A stretch of 64,000 nt of DNA from an uncultured Eubacteriales bacterium (lineage in GTDB: Bacteria; Bacillota; Clostridia; Oscillospirales; CAG-382). A model generated the notes under the pieces. The model saw nothing but the letters and a program-made list of their open reading frames with translations. It ran no database searches and was not told where the DNA came from. The position numbers were made by a program, and so were the translations under genes. The stretch covers positions 69,173 through 133,172 of the forward strand of contig CAKSEL010000006.1 in NCBI GenBank assembly GCA_934446675.1. The letters are read 5' to 3'. Below, piece after piece: positions 43,153-52,666 of the stretch. Each line of letters starts with the position of its first letter. Position 1 is the stretch's first letter.

Positions 43153-43167
43153 CATTTTAAGTCTTAT

Positions 43168-44592
43168 ATGAGAAAAACCAAAATCATATGTACTGTCGGT
43201 CCCTCAACCGACGACGAAAAAGTATTAAAGCAAATGATACTTGCCGGAATGGACGCTGCGCGTTTCAACTTTTCACATTCCGACTACAAGGAGCATCTTC
43301 AAAGATTTCAGAAAGTTGCTAAAGTCCGCGAAGAATGTTCAAAGCACATAGCGACCATACTTGACACAAAAGGGCCGGAAATAAGGCTCGGAACGTTTAA
43401 AGACAAAAAAGTTTATCTTGAAGAAGGCTCGGTCTTTACGCTGACCACGGACGACGTCGAAGGCGACGAAAAAAGAGTGAGCATAACCTACAAGAATTTA
43501 CCGAATGACATTGCTCCCGGAAACTCCATTCTGATCGACGACGGTCTTATTGAACTGAGGGTTGATCAGGTAAAGGACGGCAAGGATATTATCTGCACCG
43601 TTCTCAACGGCGGATACGTTTCCGACCGCAAAGGCGTAAATGTTCCCGACACATTTCTGTCCATGCCGTACATCAGCGAAAAGGACAGAAACGACATTAT
43701 CTTCGGTATTCAGACAGGCTTTGACTTTATCGCGGCGTCTTTTGTAAGATGTGCCGACGACATTATACAGATACGTCAGATTCTTGAAGAATACAACTGC
43801 GATACAATAAACATCATAGCTAAGATCGAAAACCGTCAGGGTGTTGACAACATTGATGAAATTCTGAATGTATCAGACGGCGTTATGGTAGCAAGAGGCG
43901 ACATGGGCGTTGAAATTCCCATGGAGGACGTTCCGGTAATACAGAAAAAGATTATTACAAAGGCTTACAATGCCGGAAAAATCGTTATCACGGCAACGCA
44001 GATGCTCGATTCCATGATAAACAATCCGCGTCCGACAAGAGCGGAAGTCACCGACGTTGCAAACGCCATATACGAATGTACGAGCGCTATAATGCTTTCG
44101 GGCGAGACTGCTGCCGGAAAATATCCGCTCAAAGCCGTTCAGACAATGGTAAAAATTGCGGAACGCGCTGAGGCAGACATCGACTATTTACAGCGTTTTC
44201 ACGAGATAGGCGCAAACCGCCGTCCCGACATTACAGCGGCAATTTCACACGCCGCCTGCACCACTGCTCACGACTTAAAAGCCGCCGCAATAATTACGGT
44301 TTCAAAATCCGGACGCACGGCAAGGAAGATTTCGCGTTACCGTCCGGCGTGCACAATTGTCGGCTGCTCGATGTATTCGCACGTTTGCAGACAGCTCAAT
44401 TTAAGCTGGGGTGTAACTCCGGTACTTCTCAAAGAGGAGCGCGACACATTCACCCTCTTTGACAATGCCGTGGACGAGGCACGCAGAAAAGGTTATGCAA
44501 AACCAGGAGACATTGTTGTAATAACATCGGGCATACCGCTCGGAATTTCGGGCACGACAAATATGCTCAAGGTTCAGTACGTCGGAGAATAA
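43168..44592 (+). CDS. pyk: pyruvate kinase
   Basis: A 474-residue glycolytic enzyme that makes pyruvate and ATP from PEP and ADP. Motifs are FNFSHSD, DTKGPEIRLG, the active site IAKIENRQGVDN, MVARGDMGVEI and TATQMLDSMI. The C-terminal allosteric domain is present, but the extra PEP-utiliser domain of Bacillus-type enzymes is absent. The ribosome binding site is unclear and a hairpin occupies the leader, so post-transcriptional control is possible. asd follows after 37 bases. Confidence 0.96.
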   Translation: MRKTKIICTVGPSTDDEKVLKQMILAGMDAARFNFSHSDYKEHLQRFQKVAKVREECSKHIATILDTKGPEIRLGTFKDKKVYLEEGSVFTLTTDDVEGDEKRVSITYKNLPNDIAPGNSILIDDGLIELRVDQVKDGKDIICTVLNGGYVSDRKGVNVPDTFLSMPYISEKDRNDIIFGIQTGFDFIAASFVRCADDIIQIRQILEEYNCDTINIIAKIENRQGVDNIDEILNVSDGVMVARGDMGVEIPMEDVPVIQKKIITKAYNAGKIVITATQMLDSMINNPRPTRAEVTDVANAIYECTSAIMLSGETAAGKYPLKAVQTMVKIAERAEADIDYLQRFHEIGANRRPDITAAISHAACTTAHDLKAAAIITVSKSGRTARKISRYRPACTIVGCSMYSHVCRQLNLSWGVTPVLLKEERDTFTLFDNAVDEARRKGYAKPGDIVVITSGIPLGISGTTNMLKVQYVGE

Positions 44593-44629
44593 ACAATATA
44601 TAAGTACAATTTTTTACAGGAGAATCACT

Positions 44630-45715
44630 ATGAACAAGCTCAGAGCCGGCATCATCGGCGCAACAGGAATGGTAGGACAGAGATTTATCACGCTTTTGGC
44701 GCAACACCCGATGTTTGAAATATCGGTTCTCGCGGCAAGCGCATCGTCGGCAGGCAAAAACTACGAAGAAGCCGTCGGCAATCGTTGGAAAATGACTGTT
44801 CCCATGCCGGAAAAGGTAAAAAACATGAAAGTTTACGACGCCGCAGACGTTGAAACCGTTTCTTCAATGTGCGATTTTACATTCTGCGCAGTAAACATGA
44901 AAAAAGACGAAATCAAGGCTCTTGAAGAAGCATATGCAAAGGCTGAAACGCCGGTCGTTTCAAACAATTCCGCAAACAGAACCGTAGCCGACGTTCCCAT
45001 GGTTATACCGGAAATCAACGCCGAACACGTCAATATTATAGAACAGCAGAAAAAAAGACTCGGCACAAAGCGCGGGTTTATCGCCGTCAAGCCAAACTGC
45101 TCCATTCAGAGCTATGTTCCCATGCTTACGCCTTTGAGAAAGTACGGAATTACCGAGGTTGTTGTCTGCACATATCAGGCAATCTCCGGCGCAGGAAAAA
45201 CCTTCAACGAATGGCCCGAAATGATTGACAATGTTATTCCCTACATCGGCGGAGAGGAAGAAAAGAGTGAAAACGAGCCTCTCAAAATCTGGGGCAAGAT
45301 AGTTGACGGCAAAATAGTAAGCGCCGACGACGTAAACATCACAACCCAGTGTATCCGCGTTCCAGTAAGCGACGGTCACACCGCGGCTGTATTCGTTAAA
45401 TTCAAGAACAAGCCCACCAAAGAGCAGATACTTGCCGACTGGGCAGAATTCGGCAACAGCGTAAAGAAAGAGCTTGATCTTCCCAGCTCTCCCGATCAGT
45501 TTATAACATATTTTGAGGACGACAACCGTCCGCAGTCAAAGCTTGACCGCGACATTTACAAAGGTATGGGCATAAGCGCAGGCAGACTTCGCGAGGACAA
45601 GATGTTTGACTACAAGTTTGTAGGTCTTTCACACAACACTTTACGCGGTGCGGCAGGCGGCGGAGTGCTCATTGCCGAATACCTTGCAAAGAAAGGCTAT
45701 ATAACCGCAAAGTAA
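44630..45715 (+). CDS. asd: aspartate-semialdehyde dehydrogenase
   Basis: A 361-residue enzyme reducing aspartyl phosphate to aspartate semialdehyde, the branch point to lysine, diaminopimelate, threonine and methionine. The nucleotide site is GATGMVGQRF, the catalytic Cys157 lies in KPNCSIQ, and the substrate region is PVSDGHTA. The length and sequence follow the archaeal/fungal-like branch of ASADH, which is common in Clostridia. AGGAGAATC precedes ATG, and a terminator with an 8-base stem follows. Confidence 0.94.
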   Translation: MNKLRAGIIGATGMVGQRFITLLAQHPMFEISVLAASASSAGKNYEEAVGNRWKMTVPMPEKVKNMKVYDAADVETVSSMCDFTFCAVNMKKDEIKALEEAYAKAETPVVSNNSANRTVADVPMVIPEINAEHVNIIEQQKKRLGTKRGFIAVKPNCSIQSYVPMLTPLRKYGITEVVVCTYQAISGAGKTFNEWPEMIDNVIPYIGGEEEKSENEPLKIWGKIVDGKIVSADDVNITTQCIRVPVSDGHTAAVFVKFKNKPTKEQILADWAEFGNSVKKELDLPSSPDQFITYFEDDNRPQSKLDRDIYKGMGISAGRLREDKMFDYKFVGLSHNTLRGAAGGGVLIAEYLAKKGYITAK

Positions 45716-45738
45716 ATCTGAACTATTTAAAACCTTAT

Positions 45739-45778
45739 AAGAGCCGTATCCCTGAAATTTGTGCGGCTCTTGTTTTTT
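45739..45778 (+). terminator. terminator of asd
   Basis: AAGAGCCG (45739-45746) pairs perfectly with CGGCTCTT (45764-45771), then a T run. Confidence 0.9.
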
Positions 45779-45809
45779 GCGAAAAGACAGGACGGAGGCT
45801 TTCAGCATC

Positions 45810-46088
45810 ATGGAGAAAAACAAAACAGTCCCGATAGGCGTATTTTTAGGCGGTCTTATAACGCTTGACGAGCTTGGAGTCGGAAACAGCGGCATTATCA
45901 GAACTGTCGGCGGCAGCGGAGAACTCAGGCGCAGGCTTCTCGACATGGGACTTACGCCTAAAACCAAAGTACGCGTAAGAAAAACGGCTCCTATGGGCGA
46001 TCCTATTGAAATCACTCTTCGCGGATACGAGCTTACAATAAGAAAAGAGGACGCTCGCGAAATTGCCGTTGAACAATGCGCCGAATAA
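45810..46088 (+). CDS. feoA: FeoA (second copy)
   Basis: A 92-residue FeoA-type SH3 protein: ELGVGNSGIIRTVGGSGELRRRLLDMGLTP, PMGDPIEI and LRGYELTIRKEDA. ATG 45810 follows GGAGG by 11 bases. An in-frame extension to 45759 would start inside the upstream terminator and is rejected. It leads feoA-feoB-Cys-rich protein. Confidence 0.9.
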   Translation: MEKNKTVPIGVFLGGLITLDELGVGNSGIIRTVGGSGELRRRLLDMGLTPKTKVRVRKTAPMGDPIEITLRGYELTIRKEDAREIAVEQCAE

Positions 46089-46122
46089 AACAGAAATTCA
46101 CGTTCAAAGGAGACAAAATTAT

Positions 46123-48132
46123 ATGATTTTTGCCCTTATAGGAAACCAAAACTGCGGAAAAACCACGCTGTTCAATCAGCTTACGGGCAGCAGTCAGCAC
46201 GTGGGAAACTTCCCCGGCGTTACGGTTGAAAAAAAAGAGGGAACTTTGAAATCCGACAGAAGCGTGACCGTTGTCGATCTTCCCGGCATCTACTCCATTT
46301 CGCCGTATACGAGCGAGGAAATCGTCACGCGCGATTTTTTGATAAAAGACAAGCCTGACGGCATTATAAACATCATTGACGCAACAAACATCGAACGCAA
46401 TCTTTATCTTACATTACAGCTGCTTGAAATGCGTATACCCATGGTTTTGGCGCTGAACATGATGGACGAAGTAAAGTCAAGCGGAGGGTCAATAGACACC
46501 GGAGGGTTGGCAGAGGCTCTTCAGATTCCCGTTATTCCGATCTGCGCAAGCAAAAATGAGGGCGTTGCCGAGCTTGCCGAAATTGCCGTAAAGACAGCTG
46601 CTGAAAAATCGGTTCCGGCTCACCTTGACTTCTGCACAGGTCCGGTTCACCGTGCGATACACTCTATTTCACACGTTATAGAAGATCATGCGGCACTTAT
46701 CGACGTTCCCGTGCGCTTTGCCGCAACGAAACTTGTTGAGGGCGACAAACCCATGCTTAGCGCGCTCAAGCTTTCGGACAACGAAAAAGACATTATCGAC
46801 CACACCGTTACAGAAATGGAAACCTCCCTCGGCACAGACAGAGAAGCTGCTCTTGCCGACATGCGTTACGATTACATAGAAAAACTTTGCAAAAAATGTG
46901 TTGACAAACCGCACGGTCCGTCTAAGGAACAGGAGCGCACGGAAAAGATCGACGCCGTGCTTACGAACAAATATCTTGCAATTCCGATTTTCCTTTGCAT
47001 TATGGCTCTGATTTTCTACCTGACATTCGGTCTTATAGGCGGAAATTTATCCGACCTTATGCAGCTCGGAATTGACAAACTCACGGCTGTTACAGACGTT
47101 TTCCTGAAAAAATTCGATGTTGCCGACGGACTTCGCTCTCTCATAATCGACGGAATTTTCAAAGGCGTCGGCAGCGTACTCTCGTTCCTTCCTACTATCA
47201 TCACGCTTTTCTTTCTGCTTTCGGTTCTGGAGGACAGCGGATACATGGCGAGAATTGCCTTCGTAATGGACAAACTGCTTCGCAAGATAGGACTTTCGGG
47301 ACGCTCGTTCGTTCCGCTGCTCATAGGATTCGGATGTTCCGTACCCGCTATTATGTCTACGCGCACACTTTCAAGCGACCGCGACAGGCGTATGACAATT
47401 CTGCTTATTCCGTTTATTTCATGCAGTGCCAAAGTGCCTATATACGCCGTTTTTACACAGATATTCTTTCCCGAAAATCCCGTGCTTGTTATGATGTTCT
47501 TATATGTTTTCGGAATTATCACGGGTATACTTGCGGGAATACTTTTCAAAAAGACCCTGTTCAAGGGAAAACCGATTCCGTTTGTAATGGAACTTCCGGC
47601 ATACAGATTTCCGTCTATGAAAAACGTTCTTTTACATATGTGGGAAAAAGCTGCGGACTTTTTAAAGAAAGCATTTACGATTATTTTCTGCGCAACGATA
47701 CTCATATGGCTGCTTGAAAACTTCGACATACGTTTCCACATGGTTTCAGCCGATGAGAGTATGCTTGCCTCAATAGGACGTTTTATAGCGCCTCTGTTCG
47801 CTCCTCTCGGGTTCGGCAACTGGAAAGCCGTTACTGCGCTCATTACGGGTCTTACGGCAAAAGAGGCGGTTATCAGTACGCTGAGCGTTCTTGTTTCGGG
47901 CAGTTCCGTTACGCTTGAGGCTGCGCTTACTTCTATGTTTACAAATCTTCAGGCGCTTTCGTTCCTCATATTTACGCTGCTTTATATGCCGTGTGCCGCT
48001 GCGATGGCTGCGGTAAAGCGCGAAATGGGTTCGCGAACAAAGGCTCTCGGCATGATGGTATGGCAGACGGGCATTGCATGGATCTGCGCATTCCTGTTCT
48101 ACAACATATGCAGGCTTTTCGGTTTGTCATGA
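46123..48132 (+). CDS. feoB: ferrous iron transporter FeoB (second copy)
   Basis: A 669-residue FeoB. The G domain begins almost at the N-terminus with the variant G1 GNQNCGKTT (residues 7-15), then DLPGIYSISPYT and NMMDEVK. The transmembrane part has two Gate halves with IGFGCSVPAIMSTR and GLTAKEAVISTL. It differs clearly from the first FeoB in this window (different G1 loop, no N-terminal extension), so it is a separate lineage rather than a recent copy. ATG 46123 follows AAAGGAG. The small Cys-rich gene overlaps its end by 4 bases. Confidence 0.95.
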   Translation: MIFALIGNQNCGKTTLFNQLTGSSQHVGNFPGVTVEKKEGTLKSDRSVTVVDLPGIYSISPYTSEEIVTRDFLIKDKPDGIINIIDATNIERNLYLTLQLLEMRIPMVLALNMMDEVKSSGGSIDTGGLAEALQIPVIPICASKNEGVAELAEIAVKTAAEKSVPAHLDFCTGPVHRAIHSISHVIEDHAALIDVPVRFAATKLVEGDKPMLSALKLSDNEKDIIDHTVTEMETSLGTDREAALADMRYDYIEKLCKKCVDKPHGPSKEQERTEKIDAVLTNKYLAIPIFLCIMALIFYLTFGLIGGNLSDLMQLGIDKLTAVTDVFLKKFDVADGLRSLIIDGIFKGVGSVLSFLPTIITLFFLLSVLEDSGYMARIAFVMDKLLRKIGLSGRSFVPLLIGFGCSVPAIMSTRTLSSDRDRRMTILLIPFISCSAKVPIYAVFTQIFFPENPVLVMMFLYVFGIITGILAGILFKKTLFKGKPIPFVMELPAYRFPSMKNVLLHMWEKAADFLKKAFTIIFCATILIWLLENFDIRFHMVSADESMLASIGRFIAPLFAPLGFGNWKAVTALITGLTAKEAVISTLSVLVSGSSVTLEAALTSMFTNLQALSFLIFTLLYMPCAAAMAAVKREMGSRTKALGMMVWQTGIAWICAFLFYNICRLFGLS

Positions 48133-48290
48133 ACATTTACGACATTACAATTACCGCGGTTATTATAATATGCATATATTTTGCGGTGCGCACAATTTAC
48201 CGAAACATTAAAAGCGGCAAAAATTTATGCTGCAGTTGTCAAACCTGCAAAATGTGCAAAAATAAAGAATGCGGTAAAATTCAAAAGTAG
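48129..48290 (+). CDS. FeoB-associated Cys-rich membrane protein
   Basis: A 53-residue protein starting at ATG 48129, inside the feoB stop (ATGA overlap). One transmembrane helix (about residues 5-21) is followed by a Cys-rich tail, CCSCQTCKMC then a further Cys, which could bind iron or a cluster at the membrane. This topology and position match the FeoB-associated Cys-rich protein family of Firmicutes. The role is inferred: a metal relay or third Feo subunit. The first feoAB set has no such gene. Confidence 0.85.
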   Translation: MNIYDITITAVIIICIYFAVRTIYRNIKSGKNLCCSCQTCKMCKNKECGKIQK

Positions 48291-48307
48291 CACAAAACAA
48301 AAAAATT

Positions 48308-48334
48308 ATCCCGGTTTTTACACCGGGATTTTCT
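48308..48334. terminator. bidirectional terminator
   Basis: ATCCCGGT (48308-48315) pairs with ACCGGGAT (48322-48329); T follows on the plus side and, read on the minus strand, an AT-rich T tract also follows. Serves feoAB and the convergent giant gene. Confidence 0.85.
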
Positions 48335-48352
48335 TTATGCTTTTATTCTGCT

Positions 48353-51300
48353 TTACTCTTCAAAGCTTATCTTCACCGCCTCGCAGAGAGGTTTGAAGTT
48401 TATATTGCCGTCAAACAGCATTACGAGGAAACTTCCGCCATTTTCAGCGGTTATTCCGAGTTCCCCTAACGTATACACGTTCTTCTCAGACACGTATACG
48501 TACTTCACATTGACAAGGCTGTTGCCTGAGTAAACTGCAACTGCGGCAAGACTGCCTGCCGGGAAATTATACATACAAATATTCTCGCCGTCAGCATACA
48601 TTACGGTTTTATTTTGATTGCTGTACATATCCTTGCCTGCTATATAAACAGTTTTTCCCGAAAAATTCGGATATGCGTCCTCACCCAAAGTCTGTTTCCA
48701 CATACTGTTTTCATCAAGCTTTTTGCCGTTCAGATAAAAGACTGCCTCACCGTTTGTCCATGCGTCTTTGGAAAGTGCCGCCGCAGTGCAGGACGCCGCG
48801 TCATTGCCGTAAAACGGCGTTGTACCTTCGGTATAGTAGCAGTCGGTTATCTTATTTCCGCCTTTACCGACTATTCCGGAAATCTGCGCGCCGTTAACGG
48901 TTCCGCAGGAATAGCTGTTTATAATACCGCCGAAGTTTGCGTTATTTACATATCCGAGTATTCCGCCTTTGCAGGACTTTGCTGTAATATTTCCGGCAAA
49001 TCCGCAGCTTTTTATAGTAATATCGGCGTTTGCATATCCCAAAATACCGCCTATACTGTCGTCCGAGTCCGGAGAATTAATTGTACCCGTATAAATACAG
49101 TTTTCTACAAGCAGCGTTCCCTTTATTCCGTCAACTTCAGGGCTTCCGACAATTCCGCCCACATGCCTTATTGCCGCCGTACTCTCTATATCGACGTCCG
49201 AAACTATCATTGAAATAACCGAGTTCGCCTTTGCGCTTCCGGCAACGCTTCCTATATGCGTATACACGCTGTCGGCGGTTATTTTACCGTTTATATTGAA
49301 ATTGCTTACCTTTGCACCGTATAGACTTCCGAAAAGACCGGTATCGTTACGTGTGACGTTAAGATTTAAATTGCTTACAGTCTTTCCGCAGCCGTCGAAT
49401 GTGCCCATATACGGAGTCTGTACCGAACCTATGACAAACGAAAGCTCCGACAGGTCAATATCGTTCAAAAGAACAGCATTTGAAGTATTATTACCCATAT
49501 TTACCCAAATCGAGAACCACAAAAGTTCTTCCGCGTCGGAAATCATATATGCACCGTTTTCGTTCTTCTCCGGAACTTTATTCCAGCCGCAGCCGCACAC
49601 GCCGTTTTCGTCAAGCTTATGGTCATTTGCGGTGTGCTTTACGAGAACGCAGGTCTGCTCTACGCTGTTTTTATATATATTTACAAGGTTTCCGTCTTTA
49701 TCCGCAAGCGCATATCCTTTGGGAATATAATTAATAATGTTGCCGTCAAAGGTCACGTTTTCAAGTTGCGCGTCCGAAATCAGAATATTCCTTCCGCTGA
49801 CTTTTCCGCTGATTTTTCCTCCGCTGATTTCAATTTCACTGCTGTCATCGACAATTATCACGGCTGACAAGAAATTTATGGCTTTCGTGAAAAGTTTTGC
49901 GCCGTTCGTCAGATTTACATTACCGGAAAGCCTGTTCATTTTGCCACCGGCAAGGTTTAAAGACTTTGCGTCAAGATCAAATCCGTCCGCGTTTTCGTAA
50001 AGATTAAGCACGTAATCGTCATGGTTTCCGTCCGTTGCACGCTCTAAAGCACCCTGAAAATCCAAATAAGGGTCTCTGTATGCGCCGTTATTATAATCAA
50101 CGGCTGCGCGGCAAATATATGCAATCGGACAAATATCCTCTGCGCTAACATAATCCGTATGGTTTTCATCACCGACTATACGGACATAAACCTTATATTC
50201 GCCGACATCTGTCGCAGTCGGAATTTCGTCCTGCCACTCGTCATTCTCACTGAGTCTGTATTGTATCTTTCCGCCGACAACATCGGGCTGATATTTGGTA
50301 TTGATAAGCCCCTGCGGCTGTCCGGTATATACATTATCGACATAATAAAGCCATCTGTATTTTATATTCGAGAGAAATGCGGGGCTTTTTTCTATATTCA
50401 GCGTAAAGACCCCGGTTTTTACGGCGTATAGTTCAGCAGCAAATCCTTTTTCATCTCTGCCGAGATAGTTTAAAAACACCATATACAGTTTATGTTCTCC
50501 GACAGGCAGGGTCTTGAACGAGGAAAATTCTATTGTAACATGATCGGTATAATTAAGATTTTTATCTTCAAAACCGGTTGAAAGAGTACCTGTATTAATA
50601 ACGCTCTCGGTTCCGTCATCAAAAACTTCAACTACCTGATCAAGTCTGAAATAGTTAGCCTCTCCGTAATAGGTATTTGCCGTAATATCGACGACTATCT
50701 TTTCCTGTTCATATCCGACCGTCGTATTGTCGCGCGGCACGGCATAGAACGGAACAGGCTTTATATATGCGTCTGCCATAATCGTTACGGCGGAAAACTC
50801 ATCGGACAGAATATCCTTTGTTGTATCGTTTTTCTTTGTGCAGAAAAAACCTTTTTCAAGGTGTTCGGTTATGGTTTTGCCGTCGTCAACGATAAGAATA
50901 TCATAAAGACCGGCGCCGAGCCTTCCTCCCTCGCCCACATTCAGGCGGTCGATATGTCCGTTACCCGTCACCAGCGCGCCGTCATTAACGGTATGAACAC
51001 CCAAGCCGCCCATATTCTTCCCGTTGCAGTCAAGCGTTATATTGCCCGAAATATCTAAATTGCCCGTAAAGGTTATATCGGAAAGAAGCACAATCACGCA
51101 GCCGTCATTTTCCGGTTTTTGCGCCACGGCTAAGGCTGACGGCAAATCTGAAAAGTATGTGTCGGTACTTCCCTGTTTTACAATCTTTGCGGCGCACTCG
51201 CCTACATAAAGACTTATTTTTCCTGTGCTTACCTTATTTTCTTGCTCACCGAAAGACACGCCGAAAGCATATGTGCCGTTCTGTGATTTACCGTCGTTTG

Positions 51301-52429
51301 AAAGTACAAGATTTCCGTCCGAAAACTCCGCAGTAATGCCGGCAGGTTCATTTTCGCCGTACCATGTGAGTACGGGCACTTCGTCCAGCTTTATATTTTT
51401 TGTATACAGAGGCAGCGTAACCGTGCTGTCCGCAGCACTGCCGATTTCGGCTCCCGTAGTGTCAAAGCTTACGATTCTTTCATTGTCGCGCTTGAAAAGC
51501 ATTGTTTTTGCGCTGTTTTCGCCGATTGCAAAGTGATATAAATTCCTGCCCTGCTGCGATATTTCCGGAACTGCGGTTATTTCATCTTCACCGGCGTTGA
51601 GATTTTCACTGCCGAACAAAAGCGTACCGTCCGCAATACTGTCGGATTTTTGTAGTGCTGCGGCGCAGCTGCCGCCCGACGCATAAATATAACCGTTTGC
51701 GTACTGTTCAAACTCAAGGCGGCCGGCGGAGTAACCAAAATTAATACCGTAATGTTCTCCCTTAGCTTTTACATATCCGTTATTTACTTTCATAGCCCCG
51801 AAAGATGATATACCGCTGCTCTTACTCCCGGATTCTCCGGCGTATGCTTCAAGGCTTCCGCTGTTTACCGTAACATTATTTAACATTGCGCCGACTGTAT
51901 AACCGGATGCTGAGGGTGACGGAATATACTGCGGCGGATAATCTCCGCTTTCGGCGATTATCGTCGGACCGTCAATTACAACATCAGCATTAACGCCGTA
52001 AATTCCCGTCAAGTCATACGGTATTGTATCCGGATCTCCGCCCGTTATACTGAGGTTTTTGACAGACAGCACGCCGTTTCCTTTAAAAACCGCAGATTTT
52101 CCGTTCAACATAAGTACATAGTAAGCATATTCTGCATTTTCAATGCTGTTCTGACCGTTTACAACAATCGTTACAGACTTAACATCTATGCGCAAAGAAG
52201 CAACTTTTCCGAGAGATTTACCTTTTAAATTGAAATTATCGAGCGTAAGGGTTGCGTTTTGCTTGTCCCATACGGCACGTCCTCCGTTTGAATCAATCCA
52301 GACGGTATCTTCGGTTTCGTTTGTGATCACAATTCCCGTGCCGTCTGACTGTATTTCCGCAGCAGTTGCATAAAACACGGCAAACATCATTATAACAGCC
52401 GATACAATCGTGAAAAAAGCTCTTTTCAT
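48353..52429 (-). CDS. giant secreted protein with beta-helix and GLUG-type repeats
   Basis: A 1358-residue exported protein. A signal peptide (FFTIVSAVIMMFAVFYATAA) occupies residues 1-24. Residues 30-140 form a beta-solenoid-like stretch (LTLDNFNLKG, IVVNGQNSIENAEYAYYV, GNGVLSVKNLSITGG). Further beta-helical or Ig-like modules follow, including a YTGQPQGLINTKYQPDVVG region of MBG/Ig type around 690-780. Residues about 960-1215 carry GLUG-like repeats: YMGTFDGCGKTVSNL, IGSVAGSAKANS, VGGIVGSPEVDG, IGGILGYANADI, GGILGYVNNANF and SGIVGKGGN. No catalytic motif, SLH, dockerin or sortase signal was seen. I infer an adhesin or surface protein. The start ATG 52429 follows CGGAGGG. Low-complexity Asn/Gly/Thr composition sets it apart from neighbouring housekeeping genes. 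Confidence 0.75.
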   Translation of the reverse strand: MKRAFFTIVSAVIMMFAVFYATAAEIQSDGTGIVITNETEDTVWIDSNGGRAVWDKQNATLTLDNFNLKGKSLGKVASLRIDVKSVTIVVNGQNSIENAEYAYYVLMLNGKSAVFKGNGVLSVKNLSITGGDPDTIPYDLTGIYGVNADVVIDGPTIIAESGDYPPQYIPSPSASGYTVGAMLNNVTVNSGSLEAYAGESGSKSSGISSFGAMKVNNGYVKAKGEHYGINFGYSAGRLEFEQYANGYIYASGGSCAAALQKSDSIADGTLLFGSENLNAGEDEITAVPEISQQGRNLYHFAIGENSAKTMLFKRDNERIVSFDTTGAEIGSAADSTVTLPLYTKNIKLDEVPVLTWYGENEPAGITAEFSDGNLVLSNDGKSQNGTYAFGVSFGEQENKVSTGKISLYVGECAAKIVKQGSTDTYFSDLPSALAVAQKPENDGCVIVLLSDITFTGNLDISGNITLDCNGKNMGGLGVHTVNDGALVTGNGHIDRLNVGEGGRLGAGLYDILIVDDGKTITEHLEKGFFCTKKNDTTKDILSDEFSAVTIMADAYIKPVPFYAVPRDNTTVGYEQEKIVVDITANTYYGEANYFRLDQVVEVFDDGTESVINTGTLSTGFEDKNLNYTDHVTIEFSSFKTLPVGEHKLYMVFLNYLGRDEKGFAAELYAVKTGVFTLNIEKSPAFLSNIKYRWLYYVDNVYTGQPQGLINTKYQPDVVGGKIQYRLSENDEWQDEIPTATDVGEYKVYVRIVGDENHTDYVSAEDICPIAYICRAAVDYNNGAYRDPYLDFQGALERATDGNHDDYVLNLYENADGFDLDAKSLNLAGGKMNRLSGNVNLTNGAKLFTKAINFLSAVIIVDDSSEIEISGGKISGKVSGRNILISDAQLENVTFDGNIINYIPKGYALADKDGNLVNIYKNSVEQTCVLVKHTANDHKLDENGVCGCGWNKVPEKNENGAYMISDAEELLWFSIWVNMGNNTSNAVLLNDIDLSELSFVIGSVQTPYMGTFDGCGKTVSNLNLNVTRNDTGLFGSLYGAKVSNFNINGKITADSVYTHIGSVAGSAKANSVISMIVSDVDIESTAAIRHVGGIVGSPEVDGIKGTLLVENCIYTGTINSPDSDDSIGGILGYANADITIKSCGFAGNITAKSCKGGILGYVNNANFGGIINSYSCGTVNGAQISGIVGKGGNKITDCYYTEGTTPFYGNDAASCTAAALSKDAWTNGEAVFYLNGKKLDENSMWKQTLGEDAYPNFSGKTVYIAGKDMYSNQNKTVMYADGENICMYNFPAGSLAAVAVYSGNSLVNVKYVYVSEKNVYTLGELGITAENGGSFLVMLFDGNINFKPLCEAVKISFEE

Positions 52430-52486
52430 CAAAGTTAAACCCTCCGTTAAATACAAATACATACACTTACTCATTATTACATATCT

Positions 52487-52515
52487 ATTCTAACAGAATT
52501 TTCCCTTTTTGTCAT
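52487..52515 (-). promoter_or_regulatory. promoter of the giant GLUG gene
   Basis: On the minus strand ATGACA (52515-52510), 17-base spacer, TAGAAT (52492-52487). Confidence 0.6.
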
Positions 52516-52585
52516 CATTCCAAAGTATGATTATTACAACTTTTTCTTTCCGTTTTATGGCAGATTTTCATATGCAGCACAAGAA

Positions 52586-52605
52586 TGCCGCCCGTGAGGG
52601 CGGCA
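52586..52605 (-). terminator. possible terminator or RNA-stabilising hairpin
   Basis: A perfect TGCCGCCC/GGGCGGCA stem with a 4-base loop, 62 bases beyond the stop of the SLH-GH99 gene. There is no good T tract, so it may protect the 3' end rather than terminate. Confidence 0.45.
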
Positions 52606-52666
52606 CTCTGATTTTAAACCTTAATATTTTATAACAACGCCGCGGACAAGATATGCTGCCGGAGTT

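Noticed and set aside
47016..47843. Minus-strand open frame (275 codons) opposite the second feoB
   Set aside because: It is Ser/Ile/Lys-rich with no motif or start signal; the FeoB membrane domain on the other strand is certain.
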